From the NCBI RefSeq assembly GCF_009834765.1, contig NZ_WVHP01000001.1, forward strand, positions 62,001 through 126,000: a stretch of 64,000 bases of DNA, read 5' to 3'. The position numbers and the translations under genes were made by a program. The notes under the pieces are model-generated. The model searched no databases. It saw only the letters and a program-made list of their open reading frames with translations, and was not told where the DNA came from. Source of the DNA: Saccharibacter sp. EH611. Lineage in GTDB: Bacteria; Pseudomonadota; Alphaproteobacteria; Acetobacterales; Acetobacteraceae. How positions within the stretch are numbered: the first letter of the stretch is position 1; the number at the start of each line of letters is the position of its first letter. Positions 10,740 to 19,637 of this stretch are shown one piece after another.

Positions 10740-12587
10740 TCAAGAGGGCGCGTCGGTTCCTTCATCTAATTCTGGTTGTTCACCCCGTTTTAACGCTTCC
10801 ACAACCTTCATACGCGCTAATATGCTCACTGGGAAGCGCTCACCCTCACTCGAGTCGGAAGATTTTGAATACGCTGCCATCAACACATTCTCTACCGACT
10901 TCTGAACCTCACGCTCAAAAGACGCAAAATTCACGAGGGCATAAAAATGCCACCAGCTTTCCAATACATCAACCTTCAGCATATCATCATCGGAGCGTGC
11001 TGACTGTAAGGTACGCGGTAAAGGCCCATCAATCAGCGATGAGAGTACCTCTCCCAAACCATGCTCTTGCATCCATTTCTGGCAACTCTCGGCCGTTAGC
11101 TCTTCGCTTTGATCGGCCCATTCCAACACCGCTTCCCGCACATCATTTAAGACGTCAGGCAGCATTAACTGCGTATAAGCTTGTTCAATATGGGGTAAAA
11201 TTGCAGGGTGACACACAATAAGCACCGTCAATACATTCAGGCGCTCAACAGCACCTTCCGCAACGGAACGAGGCTCTCTTAGCCCTGTAGATACCCTTCC
11301 CGGTGCACGTACCCCCTTTTTCCCTTTATGACGGCGGAAACGCTCAAAGAAGAGATCCAAGAACGTGCTGCGATATTCACTCGCTAAGTTACGCTCTGGA
11401 ATCTGCCGTGACAAAGCAATTAATCGCTCCCGCAACGCCGCTCTTTGCTCAGGGCCCGGGTTAACCTCGCGCACACTTAACAGGTTAAAGAGTTCCTCCA
11501 CCATCGGTCGCGCCTGCGCAAAACGCTCGGCCATCGCCGTAGCGCCTTCACGCTGGATAAAACTATCAGGATCATCACCTTCACTTAAGCGGCAAAAACT
11601 CAGACTTTTTTCAGCTGAGAGAAGCGGCAAAGCGACTTCACATACCCGTAATGCAGCGCGCTGCCCGGCTTGGTCTCCATCAAGGCAGATAATAGGCCGT
11701 GCCGTTAAACGCCAAAGAAGCTCTAGCTGCTCCTCCCCTAGGGCCGTTCCCAAGGGGGCCACGGCGCCCTGTAAGCCCGCCTGATCAAGTGCGATGACAT
11801 CCATATACCCTTCAACCACCACGAGCTCAGCGCCCTTCCTGACGGCTTGTGTGGCGTGATCAAGGTTAAACAACGTACGCCGTTTGGAAAAAAGCGGCGT
11901 TTCTGGGCCATTGAGATATTTCGGCTGTCCATCTCCTAGAATACGCCCCCCAAAGGAGATCACACGCCCTTTCCGATCACGAATAGGGAACGTGACACGG
12001 TTAAAGAACAACTCACCGCGAGGTTGGCCAACTTCATCAAGGCGCATCAAACCAACCTGTGCGAGCTGCTCAACCGTTATCCCATCAGCACGCAGAGCGG
12101 CAACAAGAGAGCGACCATCACCAGACCAGCCCAAGCCAAAGCGCTCCAGCGTTTCCTCTCTCAGGCCACGCCTCGTTAAATACGCTAGCCCCTCTCGTCC
12201 CTCCGCTGTATAAAGATTTCGGCGATAAAGCTCTTGCACACGTGCTAAAACATCATAAAGCGACTGACGCTCTCGTGCTTTCTCTTCCTGCTTGGGATCA
12301 TCCTTTGGGATCTCCATTCCCGCTTCAGAAGCAAGTTTTTCAACGGCTTCTGGAAAGCTACTTCCATCACTTTGCATCACAAAGCTAATGGCATCTCCAT
12401 GCACCCCACAGCCAAAACAATGGAAGTGATCATCATAAATATAAAAGGACGGACTCTTTTCGCCATGAAAGGGGCAGCATGTTTTCCAGTTCCGCCCAGA
12501 GCGCGTTAATTTGTGACGCCGCCCAATCAGGGACGTTAACGGAGTACGTTGACGGAGTTCGTCGAGAAAATGTGTGTCGAAAGCCAT
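10740..12587 (-). CDS. dnaG: DNA primase DnaG
   Basis: Synthesises RNA primers for replication. The 615-residue protein has an N-terminal CHC2 zinc ribbon (CCPFHGEKSPSF, then CFGCGVHGDA) at about 37-65. The catalytic core follows with the family motif VVVEGYMDV at about 262, the start of the Toprim domain, and the acidic LDGDQAGQ metal site near 310. The C-terminal helicase-interaction region is less conserved. It shares orientation with rpoD downstream. Upstream, on the other strand, an EamA-type transporter gene diverges from it. Confidence 0.96.
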   Translation of the reverse strand: MAFDTHFLDELRQRTPLTSLIGRRHKLTRSGRNWKTCCPFHGEKSPSFYIYDDHFHCFGCGVHGDAISFVMQSDGSSFPEAVEKLASEAGMEIPKDDPKQEEKARERQSLYDVLARVQELYRRNLYTAEGREGLAYLTRRGLREETLERFGLGWSGDGRSLVAALRADGITVEQLAQVGLMRLDEVGQPRGELFFNRVTFPIRDRKGRVISFGGRILGDGQPKYLNGPETPLFSKRRTLFNLDHATQAVRKGAELVVVEGYMDVIALDQAGLQGAVAPLGTALGEEQLELLWRLTARPIICLDGDQAGQRAALRVCEVALPLLSAEKSLSFCRLSEGDDPDSFIQREGATAMAERFAQARPMVEELFNLLSVREVNPGPEQRAALRERLIALSRQIPERNLASEYRSTFLDLFFERFRRHKGKKGVRAPGRVSTGLREPRSVAEGAVERLNVLTVLIVCHPAILPHIEQAYTQLMLPDVLNDVREAVLEWADQSEELTAESCQKWMQEHGLGEVLSSLIDGPLPRTLQSARSDDDMLKVDVLESWWHFYALVNFASFEREVQKSVENVLMAAYSKSSDSSEGERFPVSILARMKVVEALKRGEQPELDEGTDAPS

Positions 12588-12681
12588 AAAATCCGTCTGA
12601 TACGCCCATTCACGTTTGATCTATCTCATACGATCATGCAGATCATAGCATGACTCACTTCATAGATCACGGAGACACTCT

Positions 12682-13641
12682 TTGCGTATGAAACACACGA
12701 CGCTTGTTGGTTTTGGGTGCGGTGCGGCCGCAGGAGCACTTTGGGGGCTAGCCCTGCTAGCACCTGCGTTGATCCAACCGTTCAGCCCTCTCCAACTCGC
12801 TACCGTGCGTTACATGACCTACGGTCTCTTTGCTCTTGTCGCTCTTCTTCCACGTTGGCGACATCTTGTCGCCCGCCTAACAGGGTCAGCGTGGCGCGAG
12901 CTTATTATTCTCAGCTTTTTGGGGAATATTCTCTACTACGTCATCCTCGGTACAAGCGTTCAGCTCTGCGGTATTGCCATGCCAACACTCATCGTTGGCT
13001 TTTTGCCCGTAACCGTCACGGTCATCGGGGCCCTTGAAGACGGTGCCGTCCCTTTACGACGCCTTGTGCCGTCTATTCTCTTGAGCACAGCAGGCATAAG
13101 CTGCATTGCGTGGCAGGGCTTTCATATGGCAAGCCACAGCACACAAGGCCATAGTGCGTTTTCCCTCATAATCGGCTTGCTCTGCGCGGTCATCGCTCTG
13201 ATTTCTTGGAGCGCTTATACCATTCGCAATGCACGCTGGCTTAACCAGCCGAATCCCCCCACCAGTGAGCATGAATGGAATATGCTTACCGGACTTGTTA
13301 CGGGAGCGATGGCCCTTCTGATGCTGCCTGCTGCCTTCCTGTGGCAATCCGTTCCAACGGGAAAATGGGGGCTCTTTATCGCCGTTTCGATGGGCATGGG
13401 CCTCTTAGCTTCTGTCGCGGCCAACAGTTTTTGGAACCGTATGAGCCGCCTCGTCCCTCTCACAATGGTCGGCGGGATGATCCTCTTTGAAACGCTCTTT
13501 TCGCTCATTTACGGATTTTTGTGGGAACAGCGCTGGCCAACACTTCCCGAGGCCCTCGCCATTATTCTCGTCAGCAGCAGTGTGCTGAGCTGCATGTATG
13601 CCCATCGGCCGAGCAAACATACACTGGACGGACACGCTTAG
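12682..13641 (+). CDS. EamA/DMT-superfamily transporter
   Basis: Predicted inner-membrane metabolite exporter or importer of the drug/metabolite transporter superfamily. The roughly 319 residues contain about ten hydrophobic helices in two EamA repeats (the first up to about residue 145, the second from about 165). The substrate cannot be told from sequence. The TTG at 12682 lies 7 nt after GGAG, while an ATG six bases later has a longer spacing of 13 nt; either could be the start. The gene sits on the opposite strand between dnaG and yqeY, which in many genomes are neighbours, suggesting a later insertion. It shares a convergent terminator with yqeY. Confidence 0.82.
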   Translation: MRMKHTTLVGFGCGAAAGALWGLALLAPALIQPFSPLQLATVRYMTYGLFALVALLPRWRHLVARLTGSAWRELIILSFLGNILYYVILGTSVQLCGIAMPTLIVGFLPVTVTVIGALEDGAVPLRRLVPSILLSTAGISCIAWQGFHMASHSTQGHSAFSLIIGLLCAVIALISWSAYTIRNARWLNQPNPPTSEHEWNMLTGLVTGAMALLMLPAAFLWQSVPTGKWGLFIAVSMGMGLLASVAANSFWNRMSRLVPLTMVGGMILFETLFSLIYGFLWEQRWPTLPEALAIILVSSSVLSCMYAHRPSKHTLDGHA

Positions 13642-13655
13642 ATCGTTCCGTCATA

Positions 13656-13693
13656 AAAGAAGGCAGTCCCACGACCTTAGGACTGCCTTCTTT
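13656..13693. terminator. Bidirectional terminator between the EamA transporter and yqeY
   Basis: Perfect 14-bp inverted repeat (AAAGAAGGCAGTCC / GGACTGCCTTCTTT) with a 10-nt loop, placed between two convergent genes and able to stop both transcripts. Confidence 0.87.
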
Positions 13694-13700
13694 AAATCTC

Positions 13701-14153
13701 TTAGCCTAAATGCTCTTTGACAAAAGCACTTGCTTTCGCCGCATTTAAAGCCGCGCCAAAGCGTTTTTTAAGCACCGCCATCACGCGGCCCATATCTTTC
13801 ATGCTCTCAGCTTTCACCTCAGCAACAGCCTCTTTAATCGCTGTCTTCACGGTGTCATCATCCAACTCGGCCGGCAGATAAGAACGGATCGTCTCAATTT
13901 CACGCTCTTCTTTTTCTGCTAATTCTGGACGGTTACCCTTGGTATACATCTCCACTGATTCTGAGCGCGATTTAATCATAGAACGCAAAGCCAGAAGGAT
14001 ATCCTCATCACTAACGACGGCATCCTTCGCACGCGCTGCCACATCTAAATCTTTAACTTTCGCTGTAATTGCACGCAGCTGAGCGACGCGTTCAGACTGC
14101 CCAGCCTTCATTGCGGCTTTAATATCGTCCATAAGACGTGCGCGAAGTGACAT
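13701..14153 (-). CDS. GatB/YqeY domain protein
   Basis: Small helical protein of the YqeY family, related to the tail domain of the GatB amidotransferase subunit that contacts tRNA. Its precise role is unsettled. The 150-residue product shows the family sequence course: LRARLMDDIKAAMKAG, then LRAITAKVKD, EREIETIRSYLP, and the C-terminal GRVMAVLKKRFG. Of two in-frame ATGs, the one at 14153 sits 7 nt after AGGAG, while the one at 14159 would be only 1 nt away, so 14153 is chosen. YqeY genes are commonly close to dnaG and rpoD, as here. Confidence 0.88.
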   Translation of the reverse strand: MSLRARLMDDIKAAMKAGQSERVAQLRAITAKVKDLDVAARAKDAVVSDEDILLALRSMIKSRSESVEMYTKGNRPELAEKEEREIETIRSYLPAELDDDTVKTAIKEAVAEVKAESMKDMGRVMAVLKKRFGAALNAAKASAFVKEHLG

Positions 14154-14247
14154 AACCATACTCCTGCCATGATGTTTTTCTTAGTCAAAAAAGACGCTTA
14201 AACCTCTACCAGCCTCTTATGAGCCTGTCGATAAAGAGGAGAATCTC

Positions 14248-14261
14248 GGAAAAAATTTCCC
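14248..14261. promoter_or_regulatory. Palindromic box 1 upstream of carA
   Basis: GGAAAAAATTTCCC: GGAAA and TTTCC form a perfect inverted repeat around AAA. It lies about 110 bp before the carA start and is nearly identical to box 2, which is 41 bp downstream, close to four helical turns. Candidate operator; the binding protein is unknown. Confidence 0.5.
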
Positions 14262-14288
14262 AGTTTGCAGATCTTCTCTTTTCATTCC

Positions 14289-14302
14289 GGAAAAAACTTC
14301 CC
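14289..14302. promoter_or_regulatory. Palindromic box 2 upstream of carA
   Basis: GGAAAAAACTTCCC differs from box 1 at a single base and keeps GGAA/TTCC symmetry. It overlaps a weak -35-like TTCCCA (14299-14304), which is 16 bp from a TATCTA -10-like element (14321-14326). A protein bound here could therefore act directly on initiation of carAB. Confidence 0.5.
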
Positions 14303-14366
14303 ATTTCATCTCTCATGCCCTATCTAGGCGGTAGGTCTCTGAGGACGGCACGAGGCGGAGAAAGCC

Positions 14367-15749
14367 ATGAACATTGACGCAATTATTCAAAAAGCAGGGG
14401 GCGTTACCGAAATCGCCCAGCTTACCGGTGTTGGCAGCGAGGCTGTGCGCAAATGGCGCCAGTCCGGCACAGTGCCCGCTAAACACTGGCCTGCACTCCT
14501 CCACGTGCCGGGAATTACCCTGGCAGATCTGAACGATACTTCAGAGGAAGCGCCTTCTATGTCACACGCCTCCAATACAACCCGTCCAAACGGCGCAACA
14601 GCGGCTCTTGCCCTTGCTGATGGCACCCTCCTATGGGGGCGCGGCTTTGGCGCTCATAATGACGCCGCCGTTGGAGAGCTTTGCTTCTCCACGGGTATGA
14701 CAGGCTATCAGGAAACACTGACAGACCCTTCTTTTGCCGGGCAGATTGTGACCTTCACCTTCCCACATATCGGCAATGTCGGCACGAATCCCGAGGATAA
14801 CGAAGCGCCGACAATGGCAGCCCTCGGCTTGGTCGTGAAAGAGGACGTAACCGCTCCAGCCAATTGGCGCTCTCATCAGCCCCTTAATGAATGGCTGATC
14901 GCTCAGGGGCGCAGTGGCATTAGCGGCATTGATACACGCTTCATAGCGCGCACCTTACGCGACAAAGGCCCACAAACAGCGGTGCTCTCCTTCCCACGCA
15001 ACGGGCAGATTGACGTTGACGATCTGAAGGAAAAAGCGCGCACATGGCCGGGCCTTGTCGGGATGGATCTCGCCAAGGACGTCGCGCAAGGCAAACGCCA
15101 CTGGACAAAGACGGTCTGGCAAAATCAACGTCCTGAAAAAGACGTAAAGCGCCGCGTCGTCGCTCTTGATTATGGAGCGAAAGATAACATCCTCCGCAGC
15201 TTGGTCTCTGCTGGTTGTGATGTCCATGTCCTCCCCGGCACCGCAACCGGCGAAGAGATTTTGGCCCTGAAGCCAGAAGGTGTTTTCCTCTCCAACGGCC
15301 CGGGCGACCCTGCGGCAACGGCCACTTATGCTGTCCCCGCTATTCAGGCTGTGATGAATGCTGACGTGCCGATCTTTGGGATCTGCCTTGGCCACCAGCT
15401 TCTTGCTCGTGCTCTAGGCGGCAGCACCTATAAGCTAGAACGTGGTCACCGCGGTGCTAACCAGCCGGTTAAGGACATCACCACAGGCAAGGTAGAAATC
15501 ACCAGCCAAAATCACGGCTTTGCTGTAGATGAGAAGAGCCTTCCTGAAACGGTGAAAGTCACCCATGTCAGCCTCTTTGATGGCTCTAACGAAGGGATCG
15601 CCTCTACGGTGAAAGAAGCGTTCTCGGTGCAATATCACCCAGAAGCAAGCCCCGGGCCGACCGATAGTTTTTACCTCTTTGAACGCTTTGTTTCCGTCAT
15701 GGATCGTCGTGCGAACACACAAGGCACAACTCAGAAGGCAGGAGCATAA
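14367..15749 (+). CDS. carA: Carbamoyl-phosphate synthase small subunit with N-terminal HTH domain
   Basis: Glutaminase subunit that delivers ammonia to CarB for carbamoyl phosphate, the precursor of pyrimidines and arginine. Residues 76-460 are a normal CarA: an N-terminal small-subunit domain, then a class I glutamine amidotransferase with nucleophile C340 (GICLGHQ) and H424/E426 (YHPEASPGP). Unusually, residues 1-64 form a separate small domain with a Cro/YdaS-like helix-turn-helix look (AGGVTEIAQLTGVGSEAVRK, then W and R). The GGAG site 6 nt before the ATG at 14367 is ideal for the long form. An internal ATG at 14559 (M65), with AGAGGA about 10 nt upstream, would give the bare enzyme. carB follows after 3 bp. 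Confidence 0.93.
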   Translation: MNIDAIIQKAGGVTEIAQLTGVGSEAVRKWRQSGTVPAKHWPALLHVPGITLADLNDTSEEAPSMSHASNTTRPNGATAALALADGTLLWGRGFGAHNDAAVGELCFSTGMTGYQETLTDPSFAGQIVTFTFPHIGNVGTNPEDNEAPTMAALGLVVKEDVTAPANWRSHQPLNEWLIAQGRSGISGIDTRFIARTLRDKGPQTAVLSFPRNGQIDVDDLKEKARTWPGLVGMDLAKDVAQGKRHWTKTVWQNQRPEKDVKRRVVALDYGAKDNILRSLVSAGCDVHVLPGTATGEEILALKPEGVFLSNGPGDPAATATYAVPAIQAVMNADVPIFGICLGHQLLARALGGSTYKLERGHRGANQPVKDITTGKVEITSQNHGFAVDEKSLPETVKVTHVSLFDGSNEGIASTVKEAFSVQYHPEASPGPTDSFYLFERFVSVMDRRANTQGTTQKAGA

Positions 15750-15752
15750 GAC

Positions 15753-18700
15753 ATGCCAAAACGCACTGATATCCGCTCCATCCTCATCATTGGTGCTGGC
15801 CCGATCATTATCGGCCAAGCCTGTGAGTTCGACTATTCCGGAGCGCAAGCTTGTAAAGCTCTGAAGGAAGAAGGCTATCGCGTTATTCTTCTGAACTCCA
15901 ATCCGGCTACGATCATGACCGATCCCGGATTGGCCGATGCGACCTACATCGAACCGATCACACCGGAATTTGTTGAACGCATCATCCTTAAAGAAAAGCC
16001 CGATGCGGTCTTGCCCACAATGGGCGGACAGACAGCTCTTAATGCCGCCATGGCCCTTGATAAGTCTGGCTTTTTAGAAAAGCACGGCGTTGAGCTCATC
16101 GGTGCTCGCGCAGATGTGATTGACCGCGCTGAAGATCGCTTCAAATTCCGTGAAGTGATGGAAAAGATTGGCGTGGAAAGCCCACGCAGTACCATCGCTC
16201 ATTCGATTGAAGAAGCCCGCGAGGCGGTTGAGCATACCGGCCTACCCGCCATTATCCGTCCGTCCTTCACGATGGGAGGATCAGGCGGCGGCATCGCCTA
16301 TAATCGCGAAGAATTCGATGAAATCGTTCGTAGTGGTCTAGACGCCTCCCCCACAACGGAAGTTCTGATTGAAGAATCCGTCATCGGGTGGAAAGAGTTC
16401 GAGATGGAAGTCGTGCGTGACACGGCGGATAACTGCATCATTGTATGCTCCATCGAAAATATCGACCCAATGGGTGTGCATACTGGGGACTCCATCACTG
16501 TTGCCCCCGCTCTAACGCTGACAGATAAAGAATATCAGCGGATGCGTGATGCTTCCATCGCCTGCCTGCGTGCGATTGGCGTGGAAACAGGTGGGTCTAA
16601 CGTCCAATTCGGCGTCAATCCCGTTGATGGCCGGATGGTCGTCATTGAGATGAACCCTCGCGTCTCGCGCTCCTCTGCTCTGGCCTCTAAAGCAACGGGT
16701 TTCCCGATTGCTAAGATCGCCGCAAAGCTGGCTGTTGGCTACACGCTTGATGAGCTCACCAACGATATTACCGGCACCACGCCTGCCAGCTTTGAGCCGA
16801 CCATTGATTATGTGGTCACCAAAATTCCACGCTTTACCTTTGAGAAGTTCCCAAGCACGCCAGCGTTGCTCTCCACGTCTATGAAGTCTGTGGGGGAAGC
16901 AATGTCCGTGGGACGTAGCTTTGCCGAATCTCTCCAAAAGGGCCTCCGCTCTATGGAGACTGGCCTCACGGGGCTTGATCCTGTCGAAGCGCCCGGCGAT
17001 GGCTCCCCAGATGCTTACCGTGCCGCTCTCTCTGAGCCGCGTCCAGAACGCATCTTGATGGTCGCTCAGGCCTTCCGTGCAGGCCTCTCCTTGGAAGACA
17101 TCCAAGAAGCTTGCCATTTTGAGCCTTGGTTCCTTCGTCAGATTGAAGCGCTGGTGGCAACAGAGCGCCAGATTGAGCACGATGGCCTCCCTCAAGACGC
17201 CATCGACCTGCGCAACATCAAGGCTCAGGGATTCTCAGACCGTCAACTAGCTCGCCTGTCTGGTAAGAGCGTCAAAGACATTGAGGCTTTGCGTAACAAG
17301 CTGAACGTCCAGCCTGTTTATCGCCGCATTGATACCTGCGCAGCTGAGTTTGCCTCCGATACGCCGTATCTCTACTCCACCTATGAAGGCGGATTCGGCA
17401 CACCGGAATGTGAAAGCCGCCCGACAGATCGTGATAAGATCATCATTCTCGGCGGTGGCCCTAACCGGATTGGCCAAGGGATTGAGTTCGATTATTGCTG
17501 TGTTCATGCTGCTTATGCTCTGCGCGAAGCCGGCTTTGAAACCATCATGGTCAACTGTAACCCAGAGACCGTTTCCACCGACTATGATAGCTCCGACCGT
17601 CTCTATTTCGAGCCACTGACAGAGGAAGACGTTGTTGCCCTCGCCCGCACGGAGATGACAAATGGCCGTCTGCTTGGCTGCATCGTGCAATATGGTGGGC
17701 AAACACCGCTGAAGCTCTCCCGTGCGCTTGAGGCCGCTGGCATCACCCTGCTAGGCACCCCTGCTGATGCGATCGACCGCGCTGAAGACCGCGAACGCTT
17801 CCAAGACATGCTGCGTAAGCTGGGGCTGCGTCAGCCGAAAAACGGCATTGCTCATCGCCCTGATATGGCGCTCGATGTTGCCGAAGAGGTGGGCTATCCC
17901 GTCGTTGCGCGTCCATCCTATGTGCTCGGCGGCCGTGCGATGGAGATCGTCTATGATCGCGCAGGGTTGTCGCACTATCTCAACACTGTGCTGCGCGCTG
18001 CTGGCGAAGAAGTCGCCTCCGCTCCTGTTCTGCTCGACCATTACCTCAATGATGCCATTGAGGCTGATGTGGACTGCATCGCAGACGGAGAGAATGTGTA
18101 TGTCGCTGGTGTGATGGAACATATTGAGGAAGCAGGCATTCACTCCGGTGACTCTGCATGTTCCCTCCCTCCTTACACGCTCTCACCCGCTCTCGTCACA
18201 GAGCTGAGAGAACAAACGGAAGCCATGGCGCGTGAGCTCGGGATTCGTGGCTTGATGAACGTGCAATTTGCCATCAAGAATGACGAAGTTTTCGTTCTTG
18301 AGGTGAACCCTCGCGCTTCTCGTACCGTGCCATTCGTAGCCAAGGCAACCGGTGTTCCTGTCGCGAAAATTGGCGCACGCATCATGGCCGGCGCCAAGCT
18401 GACAGACTTCACTCTTGATGGTCGCAGCGTAGCCCCTCATGTCGCAGTGAAAGAGGCTGTCTTCCCGTTCCACCGCTTCTCTGGCGTTGATACGATCTTA
18501 GGGCCGGAAATGCGCTCAACAGGGGAGGTTATGGGCCTCGACAGCACGTTTGAAACCGCTTTTGCGAAGTCTCAGCTTGCGGCTGGCGTTAACCTCCCAA
18601 GCGAAGGCACGGTCTTCCTCTCAGTGCGTGATAGTGACAAGGCACATGTGCAGCCTGTCGCGCGGAAGCTGGTGGATATGGGCTTTACCATCCTCGCCAC

Positions 18701-19007
18701 ACGCCATACGGCTGAACGTCTCGAAGAAGCCGGTATTCCCGTCACACGCACCAACAAGGTATTGGAAGGCCGCCCGCATTGTGTCGATGCCATTCGCTCA
18801 CGTGAGGTGCAAATGGTCATCAACACCTCGCAAGGAGGGCAAGCTGCTCGTGATAGCTTTGATATCCGCCGTTCAGCACTCACGATGGGGGTTCCTCACT
18901 ACACCACCATCGCTGGTGCACGTGCTGCTACCTACGCGATTGCAGCCCTTAAAAACGGCGATCCGGGAGTGGCTCCACTACAGTCTTACTTCCACGGAGA
19001 CTTCTAA
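15753..19007 (+). CDS. carB: Carbamoyl-phosphate synthase large subunit
   Basis: Builds carbamoyl phosphate from bicarbonate, ammonia and two ATP. The 1084-residue protein has the duplicated architecture: a first carboxyphosphate half ([22 protein letters not shown] at the start, ATP-grasp to about 400), an oligomerisation domain, and a second carbamoyl-phosphate half starting near residue 560 ([20 protein letters not shown]). A C-terminal methylglyoxal-synthase-like allosteric domain spans about 940-1084. The segment [10 protein letters not shown] and the metal-binding [15 protein letters not shown] are both intact. It follows carA at 3 bp and is followed by two hairpins before greA. Confidence 0.97.
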   Translation: MPKRTDIRSILIIGAGPIIIGQACEFDYSGAQACKALKEEGYRVILLNSNPATIMTDPGLADATYIEPITPEFVERIILKEKPDAVLPTMGGQTALNAAMALDKSGFLEKHGVELIGARADVIDRAEDRFKFREVMEKIGVESPRSTIAHSIEEAREAVEHTGLPAIIRPSFTMGGSGGGIAYNREEFDEIVRSGLDASPTTEVLIEESVIGWKEFEMEVVRDTADNCIIVCSIENIDPMGVHTGDSITVAPALTLTDKEYQRMRDASIACLRAIGVETGGSNVQFGVNPVDGRMVVIEMNPRVSRSSALASKATGFPIAKIAAKLAVGYTLDELTNDITGTTPASFEPTIDYVVTKIPRFTFEKFPSTPALLSTSMKSVGEAMSVGRSFAESLQKGLRSMETGLTGLDPVEAPGDGSPDAYRAALSEPRPERILMVAQAFRAGLSLEDIQEACHFEPWFLRQIEALVATERQIEHDGLPQDAIDLRNIKAQGFSDRQLARLSGKSVKDIEALRNKLNVQPVYRRIDTCAAEFASDTPYLYSTYEGGFGTPECESRPTDRDKIIILGGGPNRIGQGIEFDYCCVHAAYALREAGFETIMVNCNPETVSTDYDSSDRLYFEPLTEEDVVALARTEMTNGRLLGCIVQYGGQTPLKLSRALEAAGITLLGTPADAIDRAEDRERFQDMLRKLGLRQPKNGIAHRPDMALDVAEEVGYPVVARPSYVLGGRAMEIVYDRAGLSHYLNTVLRAAGEEVASAPVLLDHYLNDAIEADVDCIADGENVYVAGVMEHIEEAGIHSGDSACSLPPYTLSPALVTELREQTEAMARELGIRGLMNVQFAIKNDEVFVLEVNPRASRTVPFVAKATGVPVAKIGARIMAGAKLTDFTLDGRSVAPHVAVKEAVFPFHRFSGVDTILGPEMRSTGEVMGLDSTFETAFAKSQLAAGVNLPSEGTVFLSVRDSDKAHVQPVARKLVDMGFTILATRHTAERLEEAGIPVTRTNKVLEGRPHCVDAIRSREVQMVINTSQGGQAARDSFDIRRSALTMGVPHYTTIAGARAATYAIAALKNGDPGVAPLQSYFHGDF

Positions 19008-19026
19008 GACACGTTCGGTAGGCTTG

Positions 19027-19045
19027 CAGCACAGGCTCTGTGCTG
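19027..19045 (+). terminator. Small hairpin after carB
   Basis: Perfect 8-bp stem (CAGCACAG / CTGTGCTG) with a 3-nt loop followed by TTTAT, 20 bp past the carB stop. The short T-run suggests partial termination. Confidence 0.5.
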
Positions 19046-19069
19046 TTTATCCTGCCTAGCGTTATTGCT

Positions 19070-19129
19070 GCCGACTCCTTCCCCTCCGCAGGGTTATCCC
19101 TATGGAAGGGGAAGGAGCGGCGCGTTTTT
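19070..19129 (+). terminator. Large hairpin with T-run between carB and greA
   Basis: Stem GCCG-A-CTCCTTCCCCT paired with AGGGGAAGGAG-CGGC, leaving one bulged A, with an internal mini-hairpin in the loop and GCGTTTTTG after it. This looks like an efficient intrinsic terminator that separates carAB from greA-ilvA. It ends 35 bp before the greA start. Confidence 0.75.
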
Positions 19130-19163
19130 GTTTGTTCTATTGTCTAATCTTGAGGGAAGCACT

Positions 19164-19637
19164 GTGCAGAAAAGCCCCATGACCGCCCAAGGGCTCAAAC
19201 GCCTTGAGGACGAGTTGCGTCACCTAAAGACGGAGGCCCGTCCGGCCGTTATTCGTGCTATCGCCGAAGCGCGCTCTCATGGTGACCTCTCAGAAAACGC
19301 TGAATATGACGCCGCACGCGACCGTCAGTCCTTCATTGAAGGGCGCGTTCTTGAGCTGGAGAGTCTCATCTCCACCGCAGAGGTGATTGATCCTTCCACG
19401 CTTTCAGGCGACCGCGTGCAGTTCGGCGCAACAGTTGAGCTCGTGGATGAGGAAACCGATAAAGAGAGCACGTATCAGATCGTTGGCCTCCATGAAGCCG
19501 ACATCAAAGAACGCCGGATCTCCGTTTCCTCTCCGCTTGCTAAGGCCCTCATCGGTAAAGATGTGGGAGATTCTGTCTCTGTGCCCGCACCGGGCGGAGA
19601 CCGCACGTATGAAATATTGAAAGTGGTGTATAAATAA
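19164..19637 (+). CDS. greA: Transcript cleavage factor GreA
   Basis: Rescues backtracked RNA polymerase by stimulating cleavage of the nascent RNA. The 157-residue product has the N-terminal coiled coil with the tip motif DLSENAEYDAARD (functional acidic residues D and E) and the C-terminal FKBP-like domain. The frame is open to 19065, but that would overlap the terminator. A GTG at 19164, preceded by GAGGGAAG 4 nt upstream, gives the family's usual length and N-terminus (VQKSPMTAQGLKRLEDEL). Gene order carA-carB-greA is common in alphaproteobacteria. The TAATG overlap couples it to ilvA. Confidence 0.95.
   Translation: MQKSPMTAQGLKRLEDELRHLKTEARPAVIRAIAEARSHGDLSENAEYDAARDRQSFIEGRVLELESLISTAEVIDPSTLSGDRVQFGATVELVDEETDKESTYQIVGLHEADIKERRISVSSPLAKALIGKDVGDSVSVPAPGGDRTYEILKVVYK

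Noticed and set aside
12618-12668. Separated inverted repeat TGATCTAT ... ATAGATCA upstream of the EamA gene
   Set aside because: Eight-base arms 35 bp apart in an AT-rich spacer with many GATCAT words; likely chance.
16512-17195. Open frame of 227 codons antisense to carB
   Set aside because: No ribosome-binding site or domain; carB on the other strand is complete and certain.
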